From contig JAUYJH010000096.1 of assembly GCA_030688705.1 (NCBI GenBank), forward strand, positions 1 to 12,220: a stretch of 12,220 nt of DNA. Direction: 5' to 3'. How positions within the stretch are numbered: position 1 is the stretch's first letter; every line of letters starts with the position of its first letter. The DNA is from Deltaproteobacteria bacterium (GTDB taxonomy: Bacteria > UBA10199 > SPLOWO2-01-44-7). The notes beneath the pieces are model-generated. The model was given only the letters and a program-made list of their open reading frames with translations. It had not been told where the DNA came from and did no database searches. Shown one piece after another: positions 4,323-10,958 of this stretch. Position numbers and translations under genes: made by a program.

Positions 4323-5626
4323 CCTTCCAATATACTCACCGTAACATACGTCCCCGTGCCAGCATGAGAGTGGATTAGGCCGCGCTTGGCCCCTTTCACC
4401 TGCAGGGCATCATCCTTGAAATGTTTTTTGATGGTCCCCTGCAATTGCCAAAGCGCAAAAACGGCTTGCATAAGTCCGGTGGCGCCGACCGGATGCCCGC
4501 ACGCAATCAAACCGCCGGAAGGGTTGACCGGACAGACCGGTTTTTCTTTGAGCTTCAATCCGTAATCGATGCCGGGCATGAATGTTTTTCCCGATGCGGC
4601 CAGTTCCCCACCCTGCCCGTAGCGGCACATTCCCAAATCTTCATAAGTCTGAATTTCGGAGGATGTGTAGGCATCGTGGAGTTCTACAAAATCAAGGTCC
4701 TGCATGGGGTCATTAATTTTTGCATGTTTGTAGGCTTCAATCGCGGCGCTTCTCCCCGCGCGGAAAGAATGAATCCCCGGATATTTTAAATTTTTATAAT
4801 CCGATTCTTTTTCAAACGGAAGTAGTGGTACTTTTTTGTGGGGGCGGTCCGACATGCGCATCGCATCTGTGCCACAGCCGATCCCCGCTACTTTGACCTT
4901 GGGAAGCGTTTTGCCCGCCGCCTTCTCCAGTTTTTTAACTCCCTCTTCCGATGCCAGCACCACCGCCGCGGCGCCGTCGCTCATCACGCAAATGTCGAGG
5001 CGCGTGAGAGGCCACGCCACCATCGTTGATTTGCGAACATCTTCAATGGTCAGTTTCTGGCGTTTTTGCGCATAGGGATTATGAAAAGCGTTGCGATGAT
5101 TTTTGACCGAGATGTGGGCCATCTGTTCAACGGTGGTGCCAAACTCTTCCATGTGGCGGACCACCATCATGGCGTAATAGCCGGAATAAAAACCGCCGAC
5201 CGGAAAATCAAAGCTGACATCACTGGCCAGCGCGATAAATTCGTTCCCCTTCCATGTTTCCACGTGGCTCATGGTTTCGAAACCATAAATAACGCAAGTC
5301 TCCATGTGGCCCGAGGCGATATTTTTCCAACCCTCTTGAAACGAGAGCCCGCCGGTGGCGCCGCCCCCTTCCACGCGGTGCGAAGGTTTGGGACAGAGGC
5401 CCAAATAATCTTGCGCCATGATTCCCGACATTAATTGTCTTTGAAAATGATCGGAAAAATAAGAGGCCACCGAGCCGTCGACCAATTCCAGAAATTGTTT
5501 GTATTCAATCCCCAAATCTTTCACCGCATAGTCGACCGCTTCTTTGACAACCCCCTGAAAGGTCTTGTCGTGCCGCGCCTTGGTGAATTTTGAAACGCCG
5601 CCTGACACTAAATAAACATCGCGCAT
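4313..5626 (-). CDS. SCP-x/archaeal-type thiolase-fold protein lacking the nucleophilic cysteine
   Basis: The 437-residue protein has the full thiolase fold of the SCP-x type. The expected nucleophile loop reads VEGGGATGG (residues 85-93), where thiolases have VExACASG, so the cysteine position is Gly89. The other blocks remain: ELHDAYTSSE (315-324, usually HDCF), VNPSGG (367-372), CGHPVGATG (376-384) and a glycine-rich C-terminal HAGTGTYVTV. Without the cysteine it should not carry out ordinary thiolysis. The known precedent is Ltp2, a Cys-less thiolase-fold aldolase that works with a DUF35 domain in steroid side-chain cleavage and uses tyrosines; Tyr320 is a candidate here. The DUF35 partner is two genes downstream. 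GGGAGG before ATG 5626 overlaps the end of the mutase small subunit (1-base gap), so the two are coupled. The C-terminal VR and stop come from repeat copy B. Confidence 0.85.
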   Translation of the reverse strand: MRDVYLVSGGVSKFTKARHDKTFQGVVKEAVDYAVKDLGIEYKQFLELVDGSVASYFSDHFQRQLMSGIMAQDYLGLCPKPSHRVEGGGATGGLSFQEGWKNIASGHMETCVIYGFETMSHVETWKGNEFIALASDVSFDFPVGGFYSGYYAMMVVRHMEEFGTTVEQMAHISVKNHRNAFHNPYAQKRQKLTIEDVRKSTMVAWPLTRLDICVMSDGAAAVVLASEEGVKKLEKAAGKTLPKVKVAGIGCGTDAMRMSDRPHKKVPLLPFEKESDYKNLKYPGIHSFRAGRSAAIEAYKHAKINDPMQDLDFVELHDAYTSSEIQTYEDLGMCRYGQGGELAASGKTFMPGIDYGLKLKEKPVCPVNPSGGLIACGHPVGATGLMQAVFALWQLQGTIKKHFKDDALQVKGAKRGLIHSHAGTGTYVTVSILEGVR

Positions 5627-5627
5627 C

Positions 5628-6047
5628 TTATCCTCCCGCCTTGATATTATTCTTCACCCACTGCACAACTTCTTCCGTTGTGGCGCCGGGCAAAAAAACT
5701 TTGGCGACGCCGGCTTTTTTTAGTTTCGGCATATCCTCTTCCGGAATAATGCCGCCGCCAAAGACCATAATGTCTGTAGCCCCTTTTTCCTTCAAAAGTT
5801 CATGAATCCGCTGAAATAAAAAATTGTGGGCACCGGATAATATGGAAAGGCCGATGGCGTCAACGTCTTCCTGAATGGCGGTGGCGACAACCGCCTCGGG
5901 TGTTTGGTGCAAGCCGGTGTAAACAACTTCACAGCCGGCATCACGAAGGGCGCGGGCAATCACTTTGACGCCGCGGTCGTGGCCATCCAGCCCCGGCTTG
6001 CCGATTAAAATGCGCAGTGGTCGTTTTTTAGAAGATTCCCGGGTCAT
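5628..6047 (-). CDS. Acyl-CoA mutase small subunit, B12-binding
   Basis: The 139-residue protein is a stand-alone cobalamin-binding domain of the methylmalonyl-CoA mutase family. The base-off/His-on signature D-x-H-x2-G is at Asp21, His23 and Gly26; His23 would coordinate cobalt. The later S-x-L (Ser68, Leu70) and the GGG loop at 97-99 that hold the nucleotide tail of adenosylcobalamin are also present. It supplies the cofactor to the catalytic subunit encoded just upstream, whose gene it overlaps by 20 bases. A GGAGA site precedes its ATG. The separate small subunit is the organisation of isobutyryl- and 2-hydroxyisobutyryl-CoA mutases and of archaeal methylmalonyl-CoA mutase, unlike the fused domain of many bacterial methylmalonyl-CoA mutases. 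No G-protein chaperone gene (MeaB/MeaI type) is visible in the window. Confidence 0.93.
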   Translation of the reverse strand: MTRESSKKRPLRILIGKPGLDGHDRGVKVIARALRDAGCEVVYTGLHQTPEAVVATAIQEDVDAIGLSILSGAHNFLFQRIHELLKEKGATDIMVFGGGIIPEEDMPKLKKAGVAKVFLPGATTEEVVQWVKNNIKAGG

Positions 6048-7614
6048 GATATTCTCCGAATACCCCTTTCAAGGTTTCCATCATTTCATTTAAGGTGCAG
6101 TACGCCCGCACGCAATCGCATAAAGGGGGCATGATGTTCTTTCCCCCCTTTGCGGCCGTTTTAAGGGCAGAAAGAGTGTCGGACACCTTATGGGGGTTGC
6201 GTTTCTTTTTCACCGCGGCGATTTTTTTGGTCTGAAATGTGTGAATGGAATCCGAAATTTTCAGCGTCTCCATCGGCGGCTCCTTGCCCGTTTTAAATTC
6301 ATTCACGCCGACGATGATTTTCTCTTTGGAATCAATCTGCTGTTGATAGCGATAACTCGCATCGGCCGTTTCGCGCTGGGGATAACCCGCTTTCACCGCC
6401 TGCACCATCCCCCCCATCTTGTCGATTTTTTCGATGTAAGCATACGCCTCTTTTTCCATCTGATCGGTCAAGGCCTCGACAAAATACGACCCGGCCAAAG
6501 GATCGGCCGTGTTGATGACCCCCGATTCATTCGCGATAATCTGCTGGGTGCGGAGCGCCGTCATCGCCGCTTGTTCCGTGGGGAGGGCCAACGTTTCATC
6601 CCACGCGTTGGTGTGGAGCGATTGCGTCCCCCCCATCACCGCGGCCAGCGCCTGAATGGTGGTGCGGACGACATTATTATAAGGTTGCTGGGCGGTGAGC
6701 GAACAACCGGCCGTTTGTGTGTGAAAACGAAGCATCGTTGAGCGGCTGTTGGTGGTGCCGAAACGCTCTTTCATAATTTTGGCCCACATGCGCCGCGCGG
6801 CGCGGAATTTGGCAATCTCCTCAAAAAAATCGTTGTGGGCATCAAAGAAAAACGAAAGGCGCGGCGCAAAATCATCGACCTTCATCCCCCGTTCCACGCA
6901 GGCCTGCACATAGGCGATGCCATCGGCCAATGTGAACGCCAATTCTTGCACGGCGGTAGAGCCGGCCTCTCTAATATGATAACCGCTGATCGAAACAGTG
7001 TTCCACTTGGGGACCTCTTTTGTGCAGAATTCAATCATATCGACCACCACGCGCATCGATGGGTCGGGCGGAAAGGCGTAAGAATTTTGCGCGATGAATT
7101 CCTTCAAGACATCATTTTGAACGGTTCCGCCGACTTGCGACCAGGGGACCTTTTGTTTTTCGGCCACCACCAGATACATGGCCAGCAGTACCGCTGCGGG
7201 GCCATTGATCGTCATGGAGGTGGTCACTTTATCGAGCGGGATGCCGTCGAACAAAATTTCCATATCCTGAAGTGTGGAGATGTTGACGCCGCATTTGCCC
7301 ACCTCTCCGGCGGCCCTTTCTTGATCGGCGTCAATGCCCATGAGTGTCGGAAAATCGAAAGCGACGGAAAGGCCCGTTTGGCCATGCTCGAGCAGAAATT
7401 TAAAGCGCTTGTTGGTTTCTTCGGGCGTGCCGAAACCGGAAAAAAGACGCATCGTCCAAAGACGTCCGCGATACATGGTTTCATGAATGCCGCGGGTAAA
7501 AGGAAAATGCCCCGGGTCATTCAAGTCGCGATCATAGTTGAGCGTTTTGATATCCTCCGGTTTGTAGAGAGGCTTGATGGGGACGGAGGAGATGGTGGTG
7601 AATTTGTTTTTCAT
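6028..7614 (-). CDS. B12-dependent acyl-CoA mutase large subunit, isobutyryl-CoA mutase-like
   Basis: The 528-residue protein is the TIM-barrel catalytic subunit of the methylmalonyl-CoA mutase family (PFTRGIHETMYRGR near 38-51, GQTGLSVAFDFPT 78-90, GTVQND 163-168, SISGYHIREAG 208-218, the last containing His213, equivalent to the catalytic His244 of methylmalonyl-CoA mutase). Two specificity positions differ from that enzyme. Tyr89 is Phe58 (RLFSGF) and Arg207 is Gln176 (EFIAQN). Phe plus Gln is the isobutyryl-CoA mutase pattern, because the Arg that binds the methylmalonyl carboxylate is gone. Substrates could be isobutyryl/n-butyryl-CoA or another uncharged branched acyl-CoA. The cobalamin domain is a separate overlapping gene. 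Repeat copy C ends 8 bases upstream and leaves only an A-run before the ATG at 7614, with no Shine-Dalgarno sequence. Confidence 0.9.
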   Translation of the reverse strand: MKNKFTTISSVPIKPLYKPEDIKTLNYDRDLNDPGHFPFTRGIHETMYRGRLWTMRLFSGFGTPEETNKRFKFLLEHGQTGLSVAFDFPTLMGIDADQERAAGEVGKCGVNISTLQDMEILFDGIPLDKVTTSMTINGPAAVLLAMYLVVAEKQKVPWSQVGGTVQNDVLKEFIAQNSYAFPPDPSMRVVVDMIEFCTKEVPKWNTVSISGYHIREAGSTAVQELAFTLADGIAYVQACVERGMKVDDFAPRLSFFFDAHNDFFEEIAKFRAARRMWAKIMKERFGTTNSRSTMLRFHTQTAGCSLTAQQPYNNVVRTTIQALAAVMGGTQSLHTNAWDETLALPTEQAAMTALRTQQIIANESGVINTADPLAGSYFVEALTDQMEKEAYAYIEKIDKMGGMVQAVKAGYPQRETADASYRYQQQIDSKEKIIVGVNEFKTGKEPPMETLKISDSIHTFQTKKIAAVKKKRNPHKVSDTLSALKTAAKGGKNIMPPLCDCVRAYCTLNEMMETLKGVFGEYHDPGIF

Positions 7615-7622
7615 ATTTTTTT

Positions 7623-7688
7623 GTACGCTCGTACGATCGGACTCTCGGACTCTCGAGCGTACTAGCGTACGATCGTACTATCGTACTA
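7623..7688 (+). repeat. GTACG/CGGACTCT-family repeat, copy C
   Basis: Copy C has GTACGCTCG (7623-7631), CGATCG, two GGACTCTC units, then CGAGCGTAC (7654-7662), which is the exact inverse of the first block and can close a 9-bp stem. A second part holds the 12-bp perfect palindrome GTACGATCGTAC (7667-7678). It fills the whole gap between the acyl-CoA dehydrogenase and the mutase and supplies the last codons and TAG stop (7678-7680) of the former. Confidence 0.9.
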
Positions 7689-8829
7689 ATTCCTTTAACA
7701 CCTCTCTCGCAATCACGAGCCTTTGTATTTCACTCGTCCCTTCATAAATTTCGGTGATTTTGGCGTCGCGAAAATTCCGTTCCACCGGGTATTCGCGTGA
7801 ATAGCCGTAGCCCCCTAAAATTTGCACCGCCTCTTTGGTGACAAACGTGGCCATCTCGGAGGCAAATAGTTTTGCCATCGCCGCCTCTTTGGTGACCGGT
7901 AGTCCCTGATCGCGCATCCAAGCAGCGCGCCAAATTAACAGCCGTGCGGCATCCAACTGCATCGCCATGTCGGCCAGTTTGCTTTGGATCATTTGAAAAT
8001 TGGAGATCGGCTGGCCAAAGGCTTCGCGCTCTGTGGCGTAGCGTTTTGCAAAATCAAAAGCCCCTTTGCCGATACCGAGCGCCTGCGTGGCAATGCCGAT
8101 GCGGCCGTTATCTAATGTGGCCATGGCGATTTTAAAACCCTCGCCATCTGCGCCCAAACGATTGGCCGTAGGTACTTCGCAGTTGTCTAAAATAATCGAT
8201 GAGGTTGATGAGGCTTTAATCCCCAATTTTTTTTCAACTTTGCCGACAGAAAATCCTTTGGAATTTTTTTCGACGATGAAGGCGGTAATCCCTTTATGTT
8301 TTTTTGTTTTGTCGAGGGTTGTGAAGACAATCACCGCATCGGCATGGGGGCCGTTGGTGATAAAATTTTTGGTTCCGTTCAAAATATATTTTTCTCCCTT
8401 GAGTGTTGCCGTGGTGACAAGGGCCGCGGCATCAGAACCGGAGCCGGGCTCTGACAGGGCATAAGCCCCCAGTTTTTTTCCGGAGGCAAAATCGGGAAGA
8501 TATTTTTTCTTTTGTTCTTCAGAGCCGAATTTTAAAATGGGACCCAAAAAAAGCGAATTGTTGACCGACATCGTAACTGCCGTGGAGGCGCACGCGGCCG
8601 CAATTTCTTCGAGGACCAAAACATAAGAGAGCATGTCGAGGCCGGCGCCGCCGTATTCCGCCGGGGCCATCATCCCCATGAAGCCGAGCTCCGACATTTT
8701 TTTGACATTGGCGGCCGGAAATTCGGCTTTTTCATCCAGCTCCGCCGCTTTTGGCGCAATTTCTTTCTGCGCAAAATCGCGCGCCATTTGATAGATGAGC
8801 TGATGGTCTTCGTTAAGTTTAAAATCCAT
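7678..8829 (-). CDS. Short-chain-type acyl-CoA dehydrogenase
   Basis: The 383-residue flavoprotein oxidises an acyl-CoA to the 2,3-enoyl-CoA, passing electrons to ETF. The family blocks are in order: N-terminal helical domain (1-120), YALSEPGSGSDA (123-134) and NGTKNFITNG (151-160) in the FAD/substrate middle domain, the ATEREAFGQPI segment (265-275), LGGYGY (338-343), and IYEGTSEIQR (361-370) with Glu363 as the catalytic base of short-chain enzymes. Length is typical. The frame is open to 8964, but those extra 45 residues are translated repeat and the end of the preceding gene. ATG 8829 has AAGGAA (8834-8839) in front and starts the usual MDFKLNEDH. Its final Val-Arg and TAG come from repeat copy C. 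Butyryl-, isobutyryl- or isovaleryl-CoA are all plausible substrates. Confidence 0.93.
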   Translation of the reverse strand: MDFKLNEDHQLIYQMARDFAQKEIAPKAAELDEKAEFPAANVKKMSELGFMGMMAPAEYGGAGLDMLSYVLVLEEIAAACASTAVTMSVNNSLFLGPILKFGSEEQKKKYLPDFASGKKLGAYALSEPGSGSDAAALVTTATLKGEKYILNGTKNFITNGPHADAVIVFTTLDKTKKHKGITAFIVEKNSKGFSVGKVEKKLGIKASSTSSIILDNCEVPTANRLGADGEGFKIAMATLDNGRIGIATQALGIGKGAFDFAKRYATEREAFGQPISNFQMIQSKLADMAMQLDAARLLIWRAAWMRDQGLPVTKEAAMAKLFASEMATFVTKEAVQILGGYGYSREYPVERNFRDAKITEIYEGTSEIQRLVIAREVLKELVR

Positions 8830-8843
8830 ATTGTTCCTTTTTT

Positions 8844-8917
8844 GTACGCTCGTACGATCGGACTCTCGGACTCTCGGACTCTCGAGCGTACTAGCGTACG
8901 ATCGTACTAGCGTACGA
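8844..8917 (+). repeat. GTACG/CGGACTCT-family repeat, copy D (longest)
   Basis: Copy D has the same plan as copy C but three tandem GGACTCTC units instead of two. GTACGCTCG (8844-8852) pairs with CGAGCGTAC (8883-8891), and GTACGATCGTAC (8896-8907) is a perfect palindrome. It extends 27 bases into the 3-hydroxybutyryl-CoA dehydrogenase gene, encoding the tail SYASTIVR and the TAG stop (8891-8893), and occupies most of the 61-base gap before the acyl-CoA dehydrogenase. Confidence 0.9.
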
Positions 8918-9760
8918 ATAAAACCCCTCGCCCGTCTTTCTCCCCAGCTTTTTTTCTTCCACATATTTTTTAAGCAGCGGGCACGGCTTGAATTTGTCGT
9001 TCTTTAAATCTTTGTGCATCACTTCCAGAATAAAAAGGCAGGTGTCGAGGCCGACAAAATCGGCCAAGGCCAAGGGCCCCATCGGAAAGTGACAGCCCTC
9101 CTTCATCGCCGTATCGATATCCTCTTTGGTTGCCAGCCCTTCCTGCAAAGCCCAAACGGCTTCGTTAAGCATGGGCGCTAAAATTCGGTTAATCACAAAA
9201 CCGGGACTATCTTTAACGGTAACCGGCGTCTTCCCCAATTTTTTGGTCAGTTCGATTGTTTTTTGATGCGTTTCGTCGGATGTTTTTTTGCCGCGAATCA
9301 CTTCTACCAAAGCCATCAGCGGCACCGGATTCATAAAATGCATCCCGATAATTTTGTCGGGCCTTTTTGTCGCCGCGGCCAAATCGGTGATCGGAATGGA
9401 AGAGGTATTGGTGGCCAAAATGGTTTCAGGGCCGGTCAATTCATCCAGTTCTTTGAATATTTTTTTCTTGAGGGCTTCTTTTTCAGTGGCCGCCTCAATG
9501 CACAAAGAACATTTTTTCAAATCACCAAATTGGGTGGTGATGTTGAGATGCTGCATGGCGCTTTTGGCCTTTTCCGGTAACAGCTTTCCCTTGGCCGCCA
9601 GTTTTTCAAGCGACGTTTCGATATTTTTATGCGCCTTTTGCAATTGTTCATGGGCGATGTCGTAGAGCCAAACATCAAAACCGGCCACGGCGCAAACTTG
9701 CGCAATGCCGGAACCCATCTGCCCGCTGCCGATAATGCCGATTGTTTTATGATTGGCCAT
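8891..9760 (-). CDS. hbd: 3-hydroxybutyryl-CoA dehydrogenase
   Basis: The 289-residue enzyme oxidises 3-hydroxyacyl-CoA to 3-oxoacyl-CoA with NAD(P), or works in reverse. The Rossmann loop is GSGQMG (residues 11-16) and Asp34 at the end of the second strand favours NAD. Catalytic positions all fit the family spacing: Ser120, His141 (MHFMNP), Glu153 and Asn191 (PGFVINR). The C-terminal helical domain follows from about 190. The ATG directly follows the thiolase stop codon (TAAATG), with GGAGG (9769-9773) inside the thiolase gene, so translation is coupled. The last eight residues after GEGFY are encoded by repeat copy D rather than by family sequence; they follow the conserved core and probably do no harm. 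Confidence 0.95.
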   Translation of the reverse strand: MANHKTIGIIGSGQMGSGIAQVCAVAGFDVWLYDIAHEQLQKAHKNIETSLEKLAAKGKLLPEKAKSAMQHLNITTQFGDLKKCSLCIEAATEKEALKKKIFKELDELTGPETILATNTSSIPITDLAAATKRPDKIIGMHFMNPVPLMALVEVIRGKKTSDETHQKTIELTKKLGKTPVTVKDSPGFVINRILAPMLNEAVWALQEGLATKEDIDTAMKEGCHFPMGPLALADFVGLDTCLFILEVMHKDLKNDKFKPCPLLKKYVEEKKLGRKTGEGFYSYASTIVR

Positions 9761-10912
9761 TTAGAATGCCTCCACCACCATCGCGACCGCTTCACCGCCG
9801 CCGTTGCAGAGACTGACCACGCCCCGTTTTGCTTTTTGACTTTTCATTTCATAAATCAGCGTCGTCAAAAGTCTTGCCCCGCTGGCGCCAATGGGGTGGC
9901 CCAATGCCACGGCCCCGCCGTTCGGGTTGACTTTTTCGGGATCGAGTTTGAGTTCTTTCAAAATGGCCAGCATCACGACGGAGAAGGCCTCATTGATCTC
10001 CCATAAATCAATATCCCCTGTTTTGAGTTTTAGTTTTGCCAACACTTTATGAATGGCATCGATGGGGGCAATGGTAAACCACTCCGGCTCAAGCGAAGCA
10101 CCGCCATGGCCGATAATTTTTACGAGCGGCTTTAGGCCAAGCGCTTTTGCTTTTTCTTCAGACATCACCACGCAAGCGGCGGCGCCGTCATTAATGGATG
10201 AAGCATTGGCGACAGTCACCGTCCCCTCTTTCTCGAAGGCCGGCTTTAATGTCGGCAGTTTGTCAAATTTGACCCGCGATGGTTCTTCATCTTGATCGAC
10301 ATTGTTTGCCGCAACGATTTCTGCGCCAAATGTTTTATCGGCGATGGCTTTGAGGGCCCGATTGTAACTCTCCACGGCGTATTCGTCTTGGGCCGCGCGG
10401 CTGAAAGAATATTTTTTGGCGCACATTTCCGCACAGCTTCCCATATGAACGTTGTTATAAATATCCCAAAGGCCGTCAAAGACCATGCTGTCGACCAGTT
10501 CGGCGTTGCCGAGGCGAAGGCCTTGGCGGGCTTTGGGCAAAAGATAGGGGGCGTTGCTCATCGACTCCATGCCGCCGGCCACCACAATTTCGGCATCACC
10601 ACTTTTGATCATTTCATCGGCCAGCATGACTGCTTTAAGCCCCGAGGCGCAGACTTTGTTAACGGTTAGAGCGCCAACTTTATTCGGAAGACCGGCACCC
10701 AAAAGGGCTTGGCGCGCTGGCGACTGGCCGAGCCCCGCCGTCAACACACACCCCATGATCACTTCATCCACCTGATCGGGCTTCAGCCCGGCTCTGGCGA
10801 CCGCCTCGCGAATGACAATGGCCCCAAGTTGTGGAGTTTTCAGCGAAGAAAGAGCGCCCAGAAAAGAACCGATCGGGGTTCGGCAGGCAGACACGATGAC
10901 ATTTTTAGACAT
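9761..10912 (-). CDS. atoB: Acetyl-CoA C-acetyltransferase (biosynthetic-type thiolase)
   Basis: The 383-residue protein is a complete thiolase: acyl-accepting nucleophile Cys88 in NKVCASG, the INEAF block near 308-312, His339 in ALGHPIGASG, and the second cysteine Cys369 in SLCNGGG. It would condense two acetyl-CoA or cleave acetoacetyl-CoA or a related 3-oxoacyl-CoA. With the dehydrogenase next to it, it supplies the last steps of a short-chain beta-oxidation sequence. Unlike the thiolase-fold protein at 4313-5626, its active site is intact, so the two are unlikely to share a function. It follows the J-domain gene by 46 bases and has no strong ribosome binding site. Its stop codon abuts the ATG of the next gene. 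Confidence 0.95.
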   Translation of the reverse strand: MSKNVIVSACRTPIGSFLGALSSLKTPQLGAIVIREAVARAGLKPDQVDEVIMGCVLTAGLGQSPARQALLGAGLPNKVGALTVNKVCASGLKAVMLADEMIKSGDAEIVVAGGMESMSNAPYLLPKARQGLRLGNAELVDSMVFDGLWDIYNNVHMGSCAEMCAKKYSFSRAAQDEYAVESYNRALKAIADKTFGAEIVAANNVDQDEEPSRVKFDKLPTLKPAFEKEGTVTVANASSINDGAAACVVMSEEKAKALGLKPLVKIIGHGGASLEPEWFTIAPIDAIHKVLAKLKLKTGDIDLWEINEAFSVVMLAILKELKLDPEKVNPNGGAVALGHPIGASGARLLTTLIYEMKSQKAKRGVVSLCNGGGEAVAMVVEAF

Positions 10913-10958
10913 GGGTTAGATGGATAAAGTAGCGATGTTCCCTTGTCTATGACAAAAA

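Noticed and set aside
7224..7665. Long open frames on the opposite strand of the mutase, thiolase and dehydrogenase genes, up to 276 codons.
   Set aside because: They mirror real genes, show no family motifs and have no ribosome binding sites.
3881..8917. The four related repeats as a CRISPR array.
   Set aside because: They are kilobases apart with genes between them, vary in length and orientation, and have no spacer-sized intervals or cas genes.
8830..8964. A 45-residue N-terminal extension of the acyl-CoA dehydrogenase.
   Set aside because: It is translated repeat copy D plus the end of the preceding gene; the family start and ribosome binding site are at 8829-8839.
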